Shown here in pieces: positions 35,391-44,261 of a stretch of DNA of 64,000 nt. A program made the position numbers and the translations under genes. A model generated the notes under the pieces. It searched no databases, was not told the origin of the DNA, and saw only the letters and a list, made by a program, of their open reading frames with translations. How positions within the stretch are numbered: the first letter of the stretch is position 1; each line of letters begins with the position of its first letter. The DNA is from Bacillota bacterium (lineage in GTDB: Bacteria; Bacillota; Sulfobacillia; Sulfobacillales; Sulfobacillaceae): the NCBI GenBank assembly GCA_021820965.1, contig JAKACZ010000006.1:1-64000 (forward strand). Reading direction: 5' to 3'.

Positions 35391-35426
35391 CACTCGACTG
35401 TGGCTCTTGTATTTGGCGAATTGTAC

Positions 35427-35485
35427 GGATGTGGATTTTAGGGTTGATTGCTCGGCTGCAGGCTTGCACATCCATAAGCAATCAA
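35427..35485 (+). promoter_or_regulatory. Pseudoknot-like structured leader before the DUF1989 gene
   Basis: GGATGTG (35427-35433) is complementary to CACATCC (35467-35473), and TTGATTGCT (35444-35452) to AGCAATCAA (35477-35485). The stems interleave, so they either form an H-type pseudoknot or are alternatives in a switch. A further pair, CGGCT (35453-35457) with AGCCG (35491-35495), adds a third option. No known class is recognised. Confidence 0.45.
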
Positions 35486-35601
35486 ATGTGAGCCGGGCGA
35501 CAAATTGAGTCGGTTGCGTCACGTTTTTCGGGTAATTCTCCGCGCAGAGGAACCACAGCAACTCGATACTTCTAACACCGGTTATAAAGAGGGTGATTTG
35601 G

Positions 35602-36216
35602 ATGGACTGGGGGCACAAGATTCAAGAAGTGGTTATTCCTCCTTACGAGGGCCGGTCAGTGCAGATTAAACGTGGCGAGCACCTCATTATTGTGGATGTC
35701 GATGGGAAGCAAGTGGGCGACTTTGTGGCATTTAATGCCAATGATTTTGGCGAGTGGGTGTCTCCGGTGCATATGCGTGCGAGTTTGTCAAGCCTCCACT
35801 TACGTGTGGGAGACGCCCTTTACAGCAACCGGCGCCGAGCTTTGATGCGGCTGGTGCGCGATACCGTAGGCGTGCACGATTTCTTCTTTCCGGCCTGTGA
35901 CTATTGGCGGTACAAGATTGACTTTGGACTCGAAAACCATCCAAACTGTCACGACAATCTCGTGAGCGCTTTGAAGGAAGCCGTTCCGACTCTGGACATT
36001 TTGCCGGATCCGATTAACTGGTTTATGAATAACAGTTTGAATGGGAATGGCGATTATGTCATTAGGGAGCCTGTGTCAAAGCCGGGGGACTACGTCGAGC
36101 TTGAGGCACTGGAAGATTTGGTTGTAGCTGTCTCAACTTGCTCGCAAGATATGGCCCCGGTCAATGGAGGCAAGGTGACACCATTGCGTCTAGAGGTATT
36201 CGAATCTCATGCCTAG
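35602..36216 (+). CDS. DUF1989 (urea carboxylase-associated) family protein
   Basis: 204 residues. I choose ATG 35602, with GAGGGTGA upstream, over GTG 35593. Family pattern: VDVDGKQVGDFVAFNANDFGEWVSP near the N-terminus, GVHDFFFPACDYWRY and NHPNCHDNLVSAL with conserved His and Cys that may bind a metal. Relatives occur beside urea carboxylase, guanidine and amino-nitrogen degradation genes. The exact reaction is not known to me. It precedes the M20 gene by 29 bases. Confidence 0.8.
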   Translation: MDWGHKIQEVVIPPYEGRSVQIKRGEHLIIVDVDGKQVGDFVAFNANDFGEWVSPVHMRASLSSLHLRVGDALYSNRRRALMRLVRDTVGVHDFFFPACDYWRYKIDFGLENHPNCHDNLVSALKEAVPTLDILPDPINWFMNNSLNGNGDYVIREPVSKPGDYVELEALEDLVVAVSTCSQDMAPVNGGKVTPLRLEVFESHA

Positions 36217-36245
36217 CTGTGTACTGTGTAGGAGGCGTAGAGCCC

Positions 36246-37415
36246 GTGAACGATGAAGCCTTAGAGTTGCTGGCAAATTTGGTCCGTTGTGAATCCACTA
36301 ATCCTCCCGGGGAGGAGGAACATGCGGCGCAGGAAGTTGCTGAGTACTTACACCGTCACGACGTGGAGGTGGAATGGCAGAGGGTGGCGCCGGGTAGGAC
36401 AAATTTGATTGTGTCACTTGATTCGCGGGAAACATCGGTTAAGCGTCCCACATTGCTCTTCTGTGGCCACCTCGATACTGTGCCGATTGGGGATCGTGAA
36501 TGGTCCCATAATCCGTTTGCAGCCGAGATTGTTGACGGGCGCTTATTTGGTCGAGGCGCTTCGGACATGAAGAGTGGGGTGGCGGCGATGGCCGTCATGA
36601 TGGCCCAACTTCGGGAACTTCGCGGATCTGAATCATGGCCCATTCAGCTGTTACTCACCGCGGGCGAGGAAGTTGACAGTATCGGTGCAGAATTTTTTCG
36701 TAGGCATGGCGGCATGGCCGGTGTCGGGGGAGTTGTCATTGGGGAGCCGACCGACGGGCGGGTTGCCATCGGTCACAAGGGTGCTTACTGGGTGGAAATG
36801 CAATGTTGGGGGCGGACGGCTCATGGGTCCATGCCGCAATTAGGTGTGAACGCCATCGACCAAGTCCTAAAAGCGGCTCATCTGCTCTATGAGGCCAATG
36901 CACACGCACGGCCGGTGGCCGATCCTGTCTTAGGAGAATTGACGGTAGCCGTGACTCGAATTGGCGGCGGGATACAAACGAACATGATACCTGACCAGGC
37001 GTTCCTTCAAGCAGACATGCGATTTGCCACACAAAAGCAGCAGCAGGAGGTATTGAAGGAATGGGAAGATTCATTACAACGGTATCAGCAAAGCTACGAA
37101 GAATTTCGTTATGAGTACCACTCCTTATTAAATCGCAGTCCTCTGCTGACGCCGCCCTCCCATCCACTAATACGAGTCGCCCAACAACTTCTCGGTCTAG
37201 ATCCAGAGAGCTGGCGGACAGTGAGCTATTATACGGACGGTTCGGTGCTTTCCGCGCCGACGAACCTACCCACGCTGATTTATGGGCCTGGAGATGATCG
37301 GCTGGCGCATCAACCTGACGAGTCTGTAGCCCTTTCTGCGTATTTCGCCGCCATAAAATTTTATCGGGATCTTGCCGTGAGTTATGCGCGGGGCGAATGG
37401 ACATTAAACCAATAG
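36246..37415 (+). CDS. M20-family metallo-amidohydrolase (ArgE/DapE/ACY1-like)
   Basis: 389 residues from GTG 36246, which follows TAGGAGGCG by 9 bases. Two-metal site: His in CGHLDTVP, bridging Asp in GASDMKSGVAAM, the catalytic and ligand Glu pair in TAGEEVDS, a ligand in IGEPTD and a C-terminal His near HQPDESV. Hydrolyses an N-acyl, N-carbamoyl or peptide bond. Between DUF1989 and a xanthine-dehydrogenase-type enzyme, a ureido or acyl-amino purine catabolite is likely; the substrate cannot be read from sequence. Confidence 0.85.
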   Translation: MNDEALELLANLVRCESTNPPGEEEHAAQEVAEYLHRHDVEVEWQRVAPGRTNLIVSLDSRETSVKRPTLLFCGHLDTVPIGDREWSHNPFAAEIVDGRLFGRGASDMKSGVAAMAVMMAQLRELRGSESWPIQLLLTAGEEVDSIGAEFFRRHGGMAGVGGVVIGEPTDGRVAIGHKGAYWVEMQCWGRTAHGSMPQLGVNAIDQVLKAAHLLYEANAHARPVADPVLGELTVAVTRIGGGIQTNMIPDQAFLQADMRFATQKQQQEVLKEWEDSLQRYQQSYEEFRYEYHSLLNRSPLLTPPSHPLIRVAQQLLGLDPESWRTVSYYTDGSVLSAPTNLPTLIYGPGDDRLAHQPDESVALSAYFAAIKFYRDLAVSYARGEWTLNQ

Positions 37416-37650
37416 ATCTTAAGTCATGGGCCGCACGGCCAAAGCCCGGGGCTTCTCGCGGGCATTCGGTGACGGATCAAGCCATGGGTCCCTTGCTTTA
37501 TCGACTGAGGGACAGTCGGTATTTCCGTGAAACTCTGTCAATAGCCATGGCCCCATTTATCCCGAACGGCCGTGACGTGGGAGTGCTATGAGATCCAAGG
37601 TGCTTATCTCACATACTTCCCGAGTTTTCCAATCGCGAGGGGGTGATTAG

Positions 37651-39093
37651 GTGCATGCTGTACAGCAACCTGGGATTCGGGTGAGTCAATATGAAACGCC
37701 TGGTACGGTTGAGGAGGTGCTCGAACTGCTTTCGGATACGGGATACGGTCCGAAGGCACGCGTGGTGGCTGGCGGCACCGATATTTTGCTCGAACTCAGT
37801 CGGCGGTTGCGTCCCAATCTGGGGGCGCTTATTGATATTACGCGCATTGTCGGACTCGATGCCATCACAGTGGATGAAGGGATTTTGCGTCTCGGTCCGC
37901 TAGTCACCCACAACCAAGTCCTTGCGAACGAGATGTGCGTGCGTTACGCTCTCCCGCTTGCTCAGGCTTGCCTGGAAGTGGGAGCGCCAGCCTTACGGAA
38001 TCGTGCGACGGTGGTTGGAAACGTCGTGACCGCAAGCCCGGCCAATGATACAATTCCGGCGCTGTGGGCGTTAGATGCGGGCATCGTGGCACGATCGATT
38101 CAGGGAGAACGCCGGATTAAAATCCGCGATTTGTATGACGGTATTCGCCGTACGGTACTTCGCGAGGACGAGTTGGTGACCGCCATCGAAGTCCCAATTT
38201 TCGACAGGGCGAGAGGCGTCTTTGTCAAATTGGGGCAACGCAGAGCCCAAGCCATTTCGATTGTCTCATTGGCAGCCGTTATTAATTTCGACGGTGCGGT
38301 TGTTAAGTCAGCATCTCTGGCACTAGGAAGCGTTGCTCCAACCGTGGTGGCGGCAAGCGAAGCGGAAGCTTACCTCTCTGAACGGGTGTTGGACGATACC
38401 ACAATTTCAACTGCAGCGCGTTTGGCAGCCGCACAAGTGACGCCGATTGATGATGTGCGGGCGAGCGCAACATACCGTCAAGACGAAGTCGAGGTGATGG
38501 TGCGGCGCGGGTTGACTGCGTTGCGCGATAAAAAAGAGCGGAACCGGTGGCCATTGGAGCCGGTATTCCTTAACCCGCATATTGACGAATCATCTAAGAA
38601 CACTGGCATCAAATTTCGAGCGTCTCATGCTAGTACTACACCGGTGAAATGCTCGATCAATGGAGTGAAAGTTGAGAAGTCTGGTGCTACCGGATATACC
38701 CTGCTTGAATGGCTTCGCAATGAAATCGGGCTGACCGGCACAAAAGAAGGATGTGCGGAGGGCGAATGCGGTGCATGTACGGTGCATCTGGACGGTGTGG
38801 CAGTTTTGTCGTGCCTCGTTCCCGCGGTAAGAGCTCATGGCTCTGAAATTACGACGATTGAAGGCTTGGGTGGGGGTCAGAGCCTTCATCCGCTGCAGCA
38901 GTCTTTCGTGGATAGCTTTGCGGTTCAATGTGGGTTTTGTACACCGGGGTTTGTGATGGCGAGCGAGCGACTCTTGTGTGAACGCCCGCAACCCAGCAAT
39001 GAACAGATAGCCCAAGCCTTGTCCGGAAATTTGTGCCGCTGCACCGGATACTATCGATTTTACGAGGCGATTCGGGAGGTGACTCATGAATGA
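37651..39093 (+). CDS. Molybdenum hydroxylase FAD subunit fused to [2Fe-2S] subunit
   Basis: 480 residues, GTG 37651 behind GAGGGGGTG. Residues about 1-300 form the FAD-binding CoxM/XdhB-type domain (AGGTDILLELSRR, NRATVVGNVVTASPANDT, FVKLGQR). Residues about 325-480 form the two-cluster ferredoxin domain: GCAEGECGACTV and its distal Cys for cluster II, then CGFCTPGF and LCRCTGYY for cluster I. These are separate polypeptides in most xanthine dehydrogenase/CO dehydrogenase-type enzymes; the order FAD then FeS in one chain is unusual. The next gene overlaps by ATGA. Confidence 0.92.
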   Translation: MHAVQQPGIRVSQYETPGTVEEVLELLSDTGYGPKARVVAGGTDILLELSRRLRPNLGALIDITRIVGLDAITVDEGILRLGPLVTHNQVLANEMCVRYALPLAQACLEVGAPALRNRATVVGNVVTASPANDTIPALWALDAGIVARSIQGERRIKIRDLYDGIRRTVLREDELVTAIEVPIFDRARGVFVKLGQRRAQAISIVSLAAVINFDGAVVKSASLALGSVAPTVVAASEAEAYLSERVLDDTTISTAARLAAAQVTPIDDVRASATYRQDEVEVMVRRGLTALRDKKERNRWPLEPVFLNPHIDESSKNTGIKFRASHASTTPVKCSINGVKVEKSGATGYTLLEWLRNEIGLTGTKEGCAEGECGACTVHLDGVAVLSCLVPAVRAHGSEITTIEGLGGGQSLHPLQQSFVDSFAVQCGFCTPGFVMASERLLCERPQPSNEQIAQALSGNLCRCTGYYRFYEAIREVTHE

Positions 39094-41354
39094 GTGACGA
39101 GCCGCTAGGGGTATCACAAAAACGGGGTGATGCACCGGCCAAGGTTACGGGAGTTGCGCAGTATCCGGGGGACAAATGGCTTGAGGGCACGCTCTATGCC
39201 AAGGTGGTGTTTTCAGACCGTCCGCACGCTCGAATGTTATCGATGGATACGTCAGCTGCCCGATCAGTGGGTGGCGTCGTGCTGGTGCTCACGGCACCCG
39301 ATGTTCCTGTGAATGAGTACGGACTTGAGGTATTTGACCAGCCCGTACTGGTCGGCGTAAACAGCACTGGGCGCTCAGCTGTTCCGTCTGATGTTAGTCA
39401 CTGGGAAGCTGATCATGTGGCCATAGTCGTAGCCGAATCTATGGAAGCAGCCGAAGTTGCTAGTAAGCTTATCCGAATTGACTGGGAGGATCTCCCGACT
39501 GTCGGTGACATTGATGAGGCTCTCGCTGGCAATGTGTTAGTTCGTCCGGACATTAACCGGTCAAACAATATATGCTGTAGCTATCGCCTCAGAAAAGGGG
39601 ACGTGTCGGCAGGCTGGGATGCCGCTGACGTAGAGGTCTCGGCCGAATACCAGCTGCCCCACCAGGAGCATGCGTACTTGCAGCCCGAGGCTGCGTTTGG
39701 ATATATGGATGACAATAACCGAATCACGGTTGAAATTGCCGGCCAGTGGACACGTTCAGACCAAGAACAAATCGCCCACGCTTTGGATTTGCCGCTTGAC
39801 CGAGTCCGTGTCATCTATCCTGCGATTGGTGGAGCATTTGGCGGTCGGGAGGATATGTCATTACAGATTGTGCTGGCTCTTGCCGTGTGGCGGTTAAGTG
39901 AGCAGGGAATCCGGCGACCCGTTCGCATGCAGTGGTCCCGGGAGGAGTCCATTATTGGTCACCACAAACGTCACCGCGGTCGCATTCATGCGCGATGGGG
40001 TGCTACCCGCGAGGGGCGTGTGGTTGTGGCCGAAGCAGATTGCATGCTGGATGCTGGGGCGTATTATTATACGACCAAGACAGTATTGGGGCATCTGCAC
40101 CTCACCGTGTGCGGCGCTTATGAGATACCTAATCTACGCGTCAACAGTGATGCTGTATTCACCAATGCGGTTCCCGGCGGTGCATTTCGTGGATTTGGCG
40201 CACCTCAAGGCTCTTTTGTGGCCGAAACGCAGATGAATAAACTCGCAGCCCTGCTGGGGATCGATCCGGTCGAAATCCGCCGCATTAATTGCCTTGGGGA
40301 AGGTTCTATCGGCCCAACGGGGACCGTTATGCCTCCAGGAGTTAGCCTTGCCACAGTCATTGACCGATGTGCCGAGGAGGCGCATTGGAGAGAGCAGCTT
40401 GCAGAACCTCCTGACTTTTCACCGTTTGCCTCGCTTCCTCCTGACTCGCGATCACTGCGGCGAGGGCGAGGTTTTGCTTGCGCTTTCAAAAATGTCGGGT
40501 TCTCCCTGGGGTTTCCGGAGCGGTGTGAAGCCAAAGTTGTGCTCCACGGCTCCAACAATATAGACCGGGTCGAGCTATTCAGTGGTGCGGCTGACGTTGG
40601 GCAAGGGTCCGATACCGTTCTTCGTCAGATGACGGCGGCTGCCGTGGGCGTACCAATGGACCATGTGGAGGCCCATTTTGCGGACACCGCTACGAGTGGA
40701 GATGCTGGGTCTACGTCTGCGTCGCGCATGACCTTTATGGGAGGGAATGCTATTCTTGGAGCCTGCCGAGCCGCAAACGCGCGCTGGTTGGAAGGTGATC
40801 GTCCGGCGGTTGGCTGGTTTCGCTATGTTCCTCCCCCGACCGATGCACTGGATGCCATTGACAGTCATGGCATTCCTTATTTCGCTTATGGCTTCGGAGC
40901 GGATGCGGTCGATCTGAGCGTGGATATCGAAACGGGTCATATCGTGGTTCATCATGTTGTCAGCGCCGTTGATGCAGGACGCGCGATCAACCCCGCGATG
41001 ATTGTCGGCCAGATAGAAGGCGGGGTCGTGCAAGGGCATGGATACGCGATAACTGAGAATCTCCAGGTAGACCGGGCGCGCATTGTTAATCCCCGATTTT
41101 CCACGTATCTCATTCCGGGAATTCTTGACGTGCCCAGAAAAGTCCGTCCGGTTGTCGTGGAGGAGGCCGACCCACGAGGCCCTTGGGGGGTTCGCGGTAT
41201 GGCTGAGGTACCATTGATTCCCTATGCGCCGGCGGTAATAGCGGCACTGTACGAGGCGACCGGGGTCTGGTTCGATCGGCTTCCGTTGACGCCCGATTAC
41301 GTCAGGGCCCATCTTCGAGCTCACGGCGTCGGCCGCATTTTGGATGGGAGTTAA
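39090..41354 (+). CDS. Molybdopterin-binding subunit of xanthine-dehydrogenase-type hydroxylase
   Basis: 754 residues, ATG 39090 overlapping the preceding stop. Moco-binding blocks: AIGGAFGGRED, VPGGAFRGFGAPQGSF, GAADVGQGSDTVLRQM and the C-terminal PWGVRGMAEVPLIPYAPAV, whose Glu is the expected catalytic base. The family hydroxylates purines, nicotinate or aldehydes. With guanine and adenine deaminases in the same window, hypoxanthine/xanthine is the likely substrate. No XdhC-type cofactor-insertion gene is in the window. Confidence 0.9.
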   Translation: MSDEPLGVSQKRGDAPAKVTGVAQYPGDKWLEGTLYAKVVFSDRPHARMLSMDTSAARSVGGVVLVLTAPDVPVNEYGLEVFDQPVLVGVNSTGRSAVPSDVSHWEADHVAIVVAESMEAAEVASKLIRIDWEDLPTVGDIDEALAGNVLVRPDINRSNNICCSYRLRKGDVSAGWDAADVEVSAEYQLPHQEHAYLQPEAAFGYMDDNNRITVEIAGQWTRSDQEQIAHALDLPLDRVRVIYPAIGGAFGGREDMSLQIVLALAVWRLSEQGIRRPVRMQWSREESIIGHHKRHRGRIHARWGATREGRVVVAEADCMLDAGAYYYTTKTVLGHLHLTVCGAYEIPNLRVNSDAVFTNAVPGGAFRGFGAPQGSFVAETQMNKLAALLGIDPVEIRRINCLGEGSIGPTGTVMPPGVSLATVIDRCAEEAHWREQLAEPPDFSPFASLPPDSRSLRRGRGFACAFKNVGFSLGFPERCEAKVVLHGSNNIDRVELFSGAADVGQGSDTVLRQMTAAAVGVPMDHVEAHFADTATSGDAGSTSASRMTFMGGNAILGACRAANARWLEGDRPAVGWFRYVPPPTDALDAIDSHGIPYFAYGFGADAVDLSVDIETGHIVVHHVVSAVDAGRAINPAMIVGQIEGGVVQGHGYAITENLQVDRARIVNPRFSTYLIPGILDVPRKVRPVVVEEADPRGPWGVRGMAEVPLIPYAPAVIAALYEATGVWFDRLPLTPDYVRAHLRAHGVGRILDGS

Positions 41355-41872
41355 GAATGGCCAGCGAGAATCTGCCTCGTTCGGCTCTTTCTCAGTATGT
41401 TTAATGAAGGCGGAATCCGCCTCCCGTGGGCACTGGCAGTATCGGCGTTCAAGTGTCTGGTCGGTAGGTTATCTTCAGTATAGGGGCCACGCGAAGCCGT
41501 GCTACCTGCACACACTTTGGCAGGCTAACGGACTCTAAGACCGGGAGCCCCGATTACCTTCTCCATTTCTTCTATTATGCAGCCGCACGATACCCAAAAT
41601 GGCAGCGGCCGAGAAAACGCCACGGGTTGCGGACCTGTGGCGGAGTCTTGAGGCTATACTCTGCACGGAAGACAATCGGATGATTAGCTCAGCCGATCCC
41701 GCTGCAGGATGAGTCACCTCATGGCCGATTGCGCGGTCATGAGGCTGTCGGCAGTGACTGGGCGTTCCGCCAGGTGTGCTGGGCCATAGCAACGCTACCC
41801 GCCTCACTCAATGCACGGGCGATTGCCGCTCCGATGATCGGCTGTGCTGTTCGTTAGGGCGCCGCGTCAATT
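41355..41872. other. Non-coding stretch after the Mo-hydroxylase
   Basis: No gene or clear terminator seen; it ends at the left tip of an IS3 element. Confidence 0.4.
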
Positions 41873-41932
41873 ATAGTGGTCCCCGAAAACTAGACAAGTT
41901 TGGAGGGCCCCAAATGTTACGCTGGATACGTC

Positions 41933-42277
41933 ATGCCGAAACAAAAACATCATACCGCCACGTTCAAAGCCCAAGTGGTGATCGAGATGCTCAAAGAGGA
42001 GAAAACGGTCGCCCAAATCGCGGCCGAACATCAGATTCATCCCGGTCAACTGCATCGCTGGAAACGGCAAGCCGTCGACAACTTCGTTCACCTGTTTACC
42101 GAATCCGACGCCCGCAAGCACCAAGCCCAAGCCCACGACGAGAAACTCACCGAGCTCTATGCCCAAATCGGCAAGCTGACGACCCAGGTCGAGTGGCTCA
42201 AAAAAATCTGGCCTCGACCCTGTCTCGCGCTGAACGCCGGGCATTACTGGACTGGAGGGATGCCCCCGTGCCGCTGA
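41933..42277 (+). CDS. IS3 OrfA (helix-turn-helix, leucine zipper)
   Basis: 114 residues in frame 0, from ATG 41933. The N-terminal FKAQVVIEMLKEEKTVAQIAAEHQIHPGQLHRWKRQA is the HTH_Tnp_1 pattern, followed by a heptad-like zipper (LTELYAQIGKLTTQVEWLKK). A7 at 42200-42206 is the expected -1 slippage site for making OrfAB. Confidence 0.9.
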   Translation: MPKQKHHTATFKAQVVIEMLKEEKTVAQIAAEHQIHPGQLHRWKRQAVDNFVHLFTESDARKHQAQAHDEKLTELYAQIGKLTTQVEWLKKIWPRPCLALNAGHYWTGGMPPCR

Positions 42278-43083
42278 GCACCCAGGCCGCCTTACTCAGC
42301 CTCTCCCGGGCGAGCCTGTATTACCGGCCCGTCGGGCCGGACCCCGTCGAGGTGGCGCTCAAGCACCGGATCGATGAAATCTACACCGACCGACCGTTTT
42401 ATGGGTCGCGGCGCATGACGGTCCAACTCCAACAGGAAGGCCATGCCATCAATCGGAAACGCGTGCAACGGTATATGCGGGAAATGGGCATTTGGGGCCT
42501 TGCGCCAGGTCCCCACACCAGTACGCGGCATTCGGCCCATCCCATTTACCCGTACTTGCTGAAGGGGGTGACCCCGGCGTATCCGAATCACGTGTGGGGT
42601 ATCGATATTACGTATATCCGGCTCGCCCACGGATGGCGCTATCTCGTGGCCATTATCGATTGGTATTCGCGCTATGTCGTGACCTGGGAGCTCGCGGAAA
42701 CGCTGGAACTGCCGTTTGTGCTGACGGCCGCGAAGCGAGCGCTGACCGTCGCGGTTCCGACGATTTGGAACCACGACCAAGGCAGCCATTTTACGAGTCC
42801 GCAATACACCGAGATTCTCTTAGCCGAGGAGGTGCAAATCAGCATGGATAGTAAGGGCCGGGCGCTCGACAACATCTTTACCGAACGGCTTTGGCGCACC
42901 GTGAAATATGAGGAGGAGGTCTATCTCCATGATTACGCGTCGCCGCGCGACGCCCACCAGGGGCTCCAGCGCTATTTTACCTTCTATAACACGGTGCGTC
43001 CCCATCAATCTCTCGGGTACGCCACGCCGGCCTCCTGGTACTGTCGACCCGACCCGGCACCAAACCCATCTGATCACGAGTGA
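42204..43083 (+). CDS. IS3 OrfB transposase (DDE), expressed by -1 frameshift
   Basis: The frame is -1 relative to OrfA and joined at the A7 run. Catalytic residues are in place: Asp in WGIDITYI, Asp in NHDQGSHFTS and Glu in IFTERLWRTVKYEEVYL-like context (read as FTERLWRTVKYEEEVYL). The HTH_21 region (DRPFYGSRRMTVQLQQEGH) is intact. The coding part looks functional even though one IS end is missing. Confidence 0.9.
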
Positions 43084-43141
43084 CCGATGAGACGCAAAAA
43101 TTACCGACAATCAGTCACTAGCGACGACAGGAGGTGATACG

Positions 43142-43348
43142 ATGCCCACCCCGCATCGCGACCGCCAAGCGGCCTATCGTTATTGGCATCCGCAGCTGAA
43201 TCTCACGTTTTCGGATCGCCACCTCTGGGGGGAGGTCGTGCAGGCCTGTGAGCGCCAGGGAGTACGTCCCCAGGACGTGCGCATTGCGTGGGCCAAGCAG
43301 GTGCTCCGCGCGACGGACACCGAGACTCTCCCACCGCACCAACATTGA
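43142..43348 (+). CDS. Small hypothetical protein
   Basis: 68 residues, with a near-perfect AGGAGGTGATACG before ATG 43142. Product MPTPHRDRQAAYRYWHPQLN, then a helical region (LWGEVVQACERQGVRPQDVRIAW). The strong ribosome binding site supports it. Function unknown. It sits between an IS3 element and a broken Nudix gene, so it may itself be a truncated end. Confidence 0.5.
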   Translation: MPTPHRDRQAAYRYWHPQLNLTFSDRHLWGEVVQACERQGVRPQDVRIAWAKQVLRATDTETLPPHQH

Positions 43349-43389
43349 TCGCGTGGGTCCTCTGACAAGAGATAATATTCTCAATTGGG

Positions 43390-43676
43390 TCTCGCTTTCG
43401 GGGGGGCCGGAAACCCGCAGAGGCTATTGAGGCCGCCGCGAAGCGGGAACTCCAAGAGGAAGCGGGGCTCGCCATTTCGGTCACCCCTGTACCGTGTGGA
43501 TCGGGCGAGTGAGCCGTTTTTATGGCAGAAGTGGATTCTCACGACCAGATTCGCCTCGTCGATCCGGAACATGACCGATTTGTATGGTTGACGCCCCAGG
43601 GAGCCTTGCAGCGCGTCGCACCACACGTTGTGCGGGAATCCCTTGCCTGCGCCCTGCGTTGCGTTGGCGTTGTGTA
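43390..43676 (+). pseudogene. Nudix hydrolase, frameshifted remnant
   Basis: A Nudix box is readable (GGRKPAEAIEAAAKRELQEEAG, matching G-x5-E-x7-REL-x-EE-x-G). It is followed by a stop and a frame change, after which the family C-terminal part continues (LVDPEHDRFVWLTPQGAL). The N-terminus is absent. Confidence 0.65.
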
Positions 43677-43987
43677 AGAAGAACCCGTGTCCCACTCGAG
43701 CCCGTTTTTGGATTTGCACCCCATACTACATATGATGGGGACGGAAGGCAGCTGGAAGCAGGCCCGCCTCGGTCACTCATCGTGCACGGGGAAGAGCGGT
43801 CGAGGAGATAGAGCATTAATTTGCCGAGCAAGACGCTCAGGGCCGCGCCAAAAGGCAATCCTAGCAATACGTCGTATACAATGCGGACATGGGGAAAGAC
43901 CCCGTATATCAGCAGTGCCACCACCACGGCAAAAAAATTCCCACGAAACCGGAACCCGATGGTGAAGACCGGAACAAGCGCATGCAT
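43520..43987 (-). pseudogene. Truncated small membrane protein
   Basis: From ATG 43987 (AGAAGGGG upstream) the first 70 residues have two hydrophobic helices (FFAVVVALLIYGVF, LLGLPFGAALSVLLGKLMLYLL). The frame then runs through the antisense of the Nudix remnant, which is not coding-like. The true gene is probably cut near 43770. Confidence 0.45.
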
Positions 43988-44261
43988 ATTCCCCTTCTCT
44001 TTGGTATACATTGAATGTTCCTAGACTACTTTGCCTTCTTTGAAAGATTCCTGCTTTTTAGGAGGAGGCCATGCGGTGCTTTCTACGCCGGAAGAATGGG
44101 CAGATGAACGCGGGAACCTTGGTGGCCGGTTGACGTAGGCGAGGTACGTCGACCGTCTGGGTGATTCCCAGCCAATATTGGGCTTTGTAATCCCTGTTCA
44201 TACTGAGACCCGCGGTCGGCCCTCAAAGAGTCGGCGGCGGGTCTTGGTCACAGGTGGCATC

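Larger units (their letters stand above)
33170..35395 (+). repeat. 2,226-bp direct repeat, copy 2
   Basis: Matches 12006-14231 throughout. The flanks diverge abruptly: AAATCGAA then the repeat on the left, CACTC then GACTG on the right, against CACTC then TGTG in copy 1. Identity without drift indicates a recent duplication or gene conversion. Confidence 0.95.
41873..43103 (+). mobile_element. IS3-family insertion sequence, right terminus not found
   Basis: The left end TATAGTGGTCCCCGAAAAC resembles IS3-family terminal inverted repeats (TGGTCCCC). It carries orfA and orfB with a frameshift window. I could not find the matching inverted repeat (GGGGACCA) after orfB, so the right end appears lost or strongly diverged. 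Confidence 0.75.

Noticed and set aside
37397-37591. Small frame between the M20 and molybdenum hydroxylase genes
   Set aside because: It begins inside the M20 gene, lacks a ribosome binding site and has no recognisable features.
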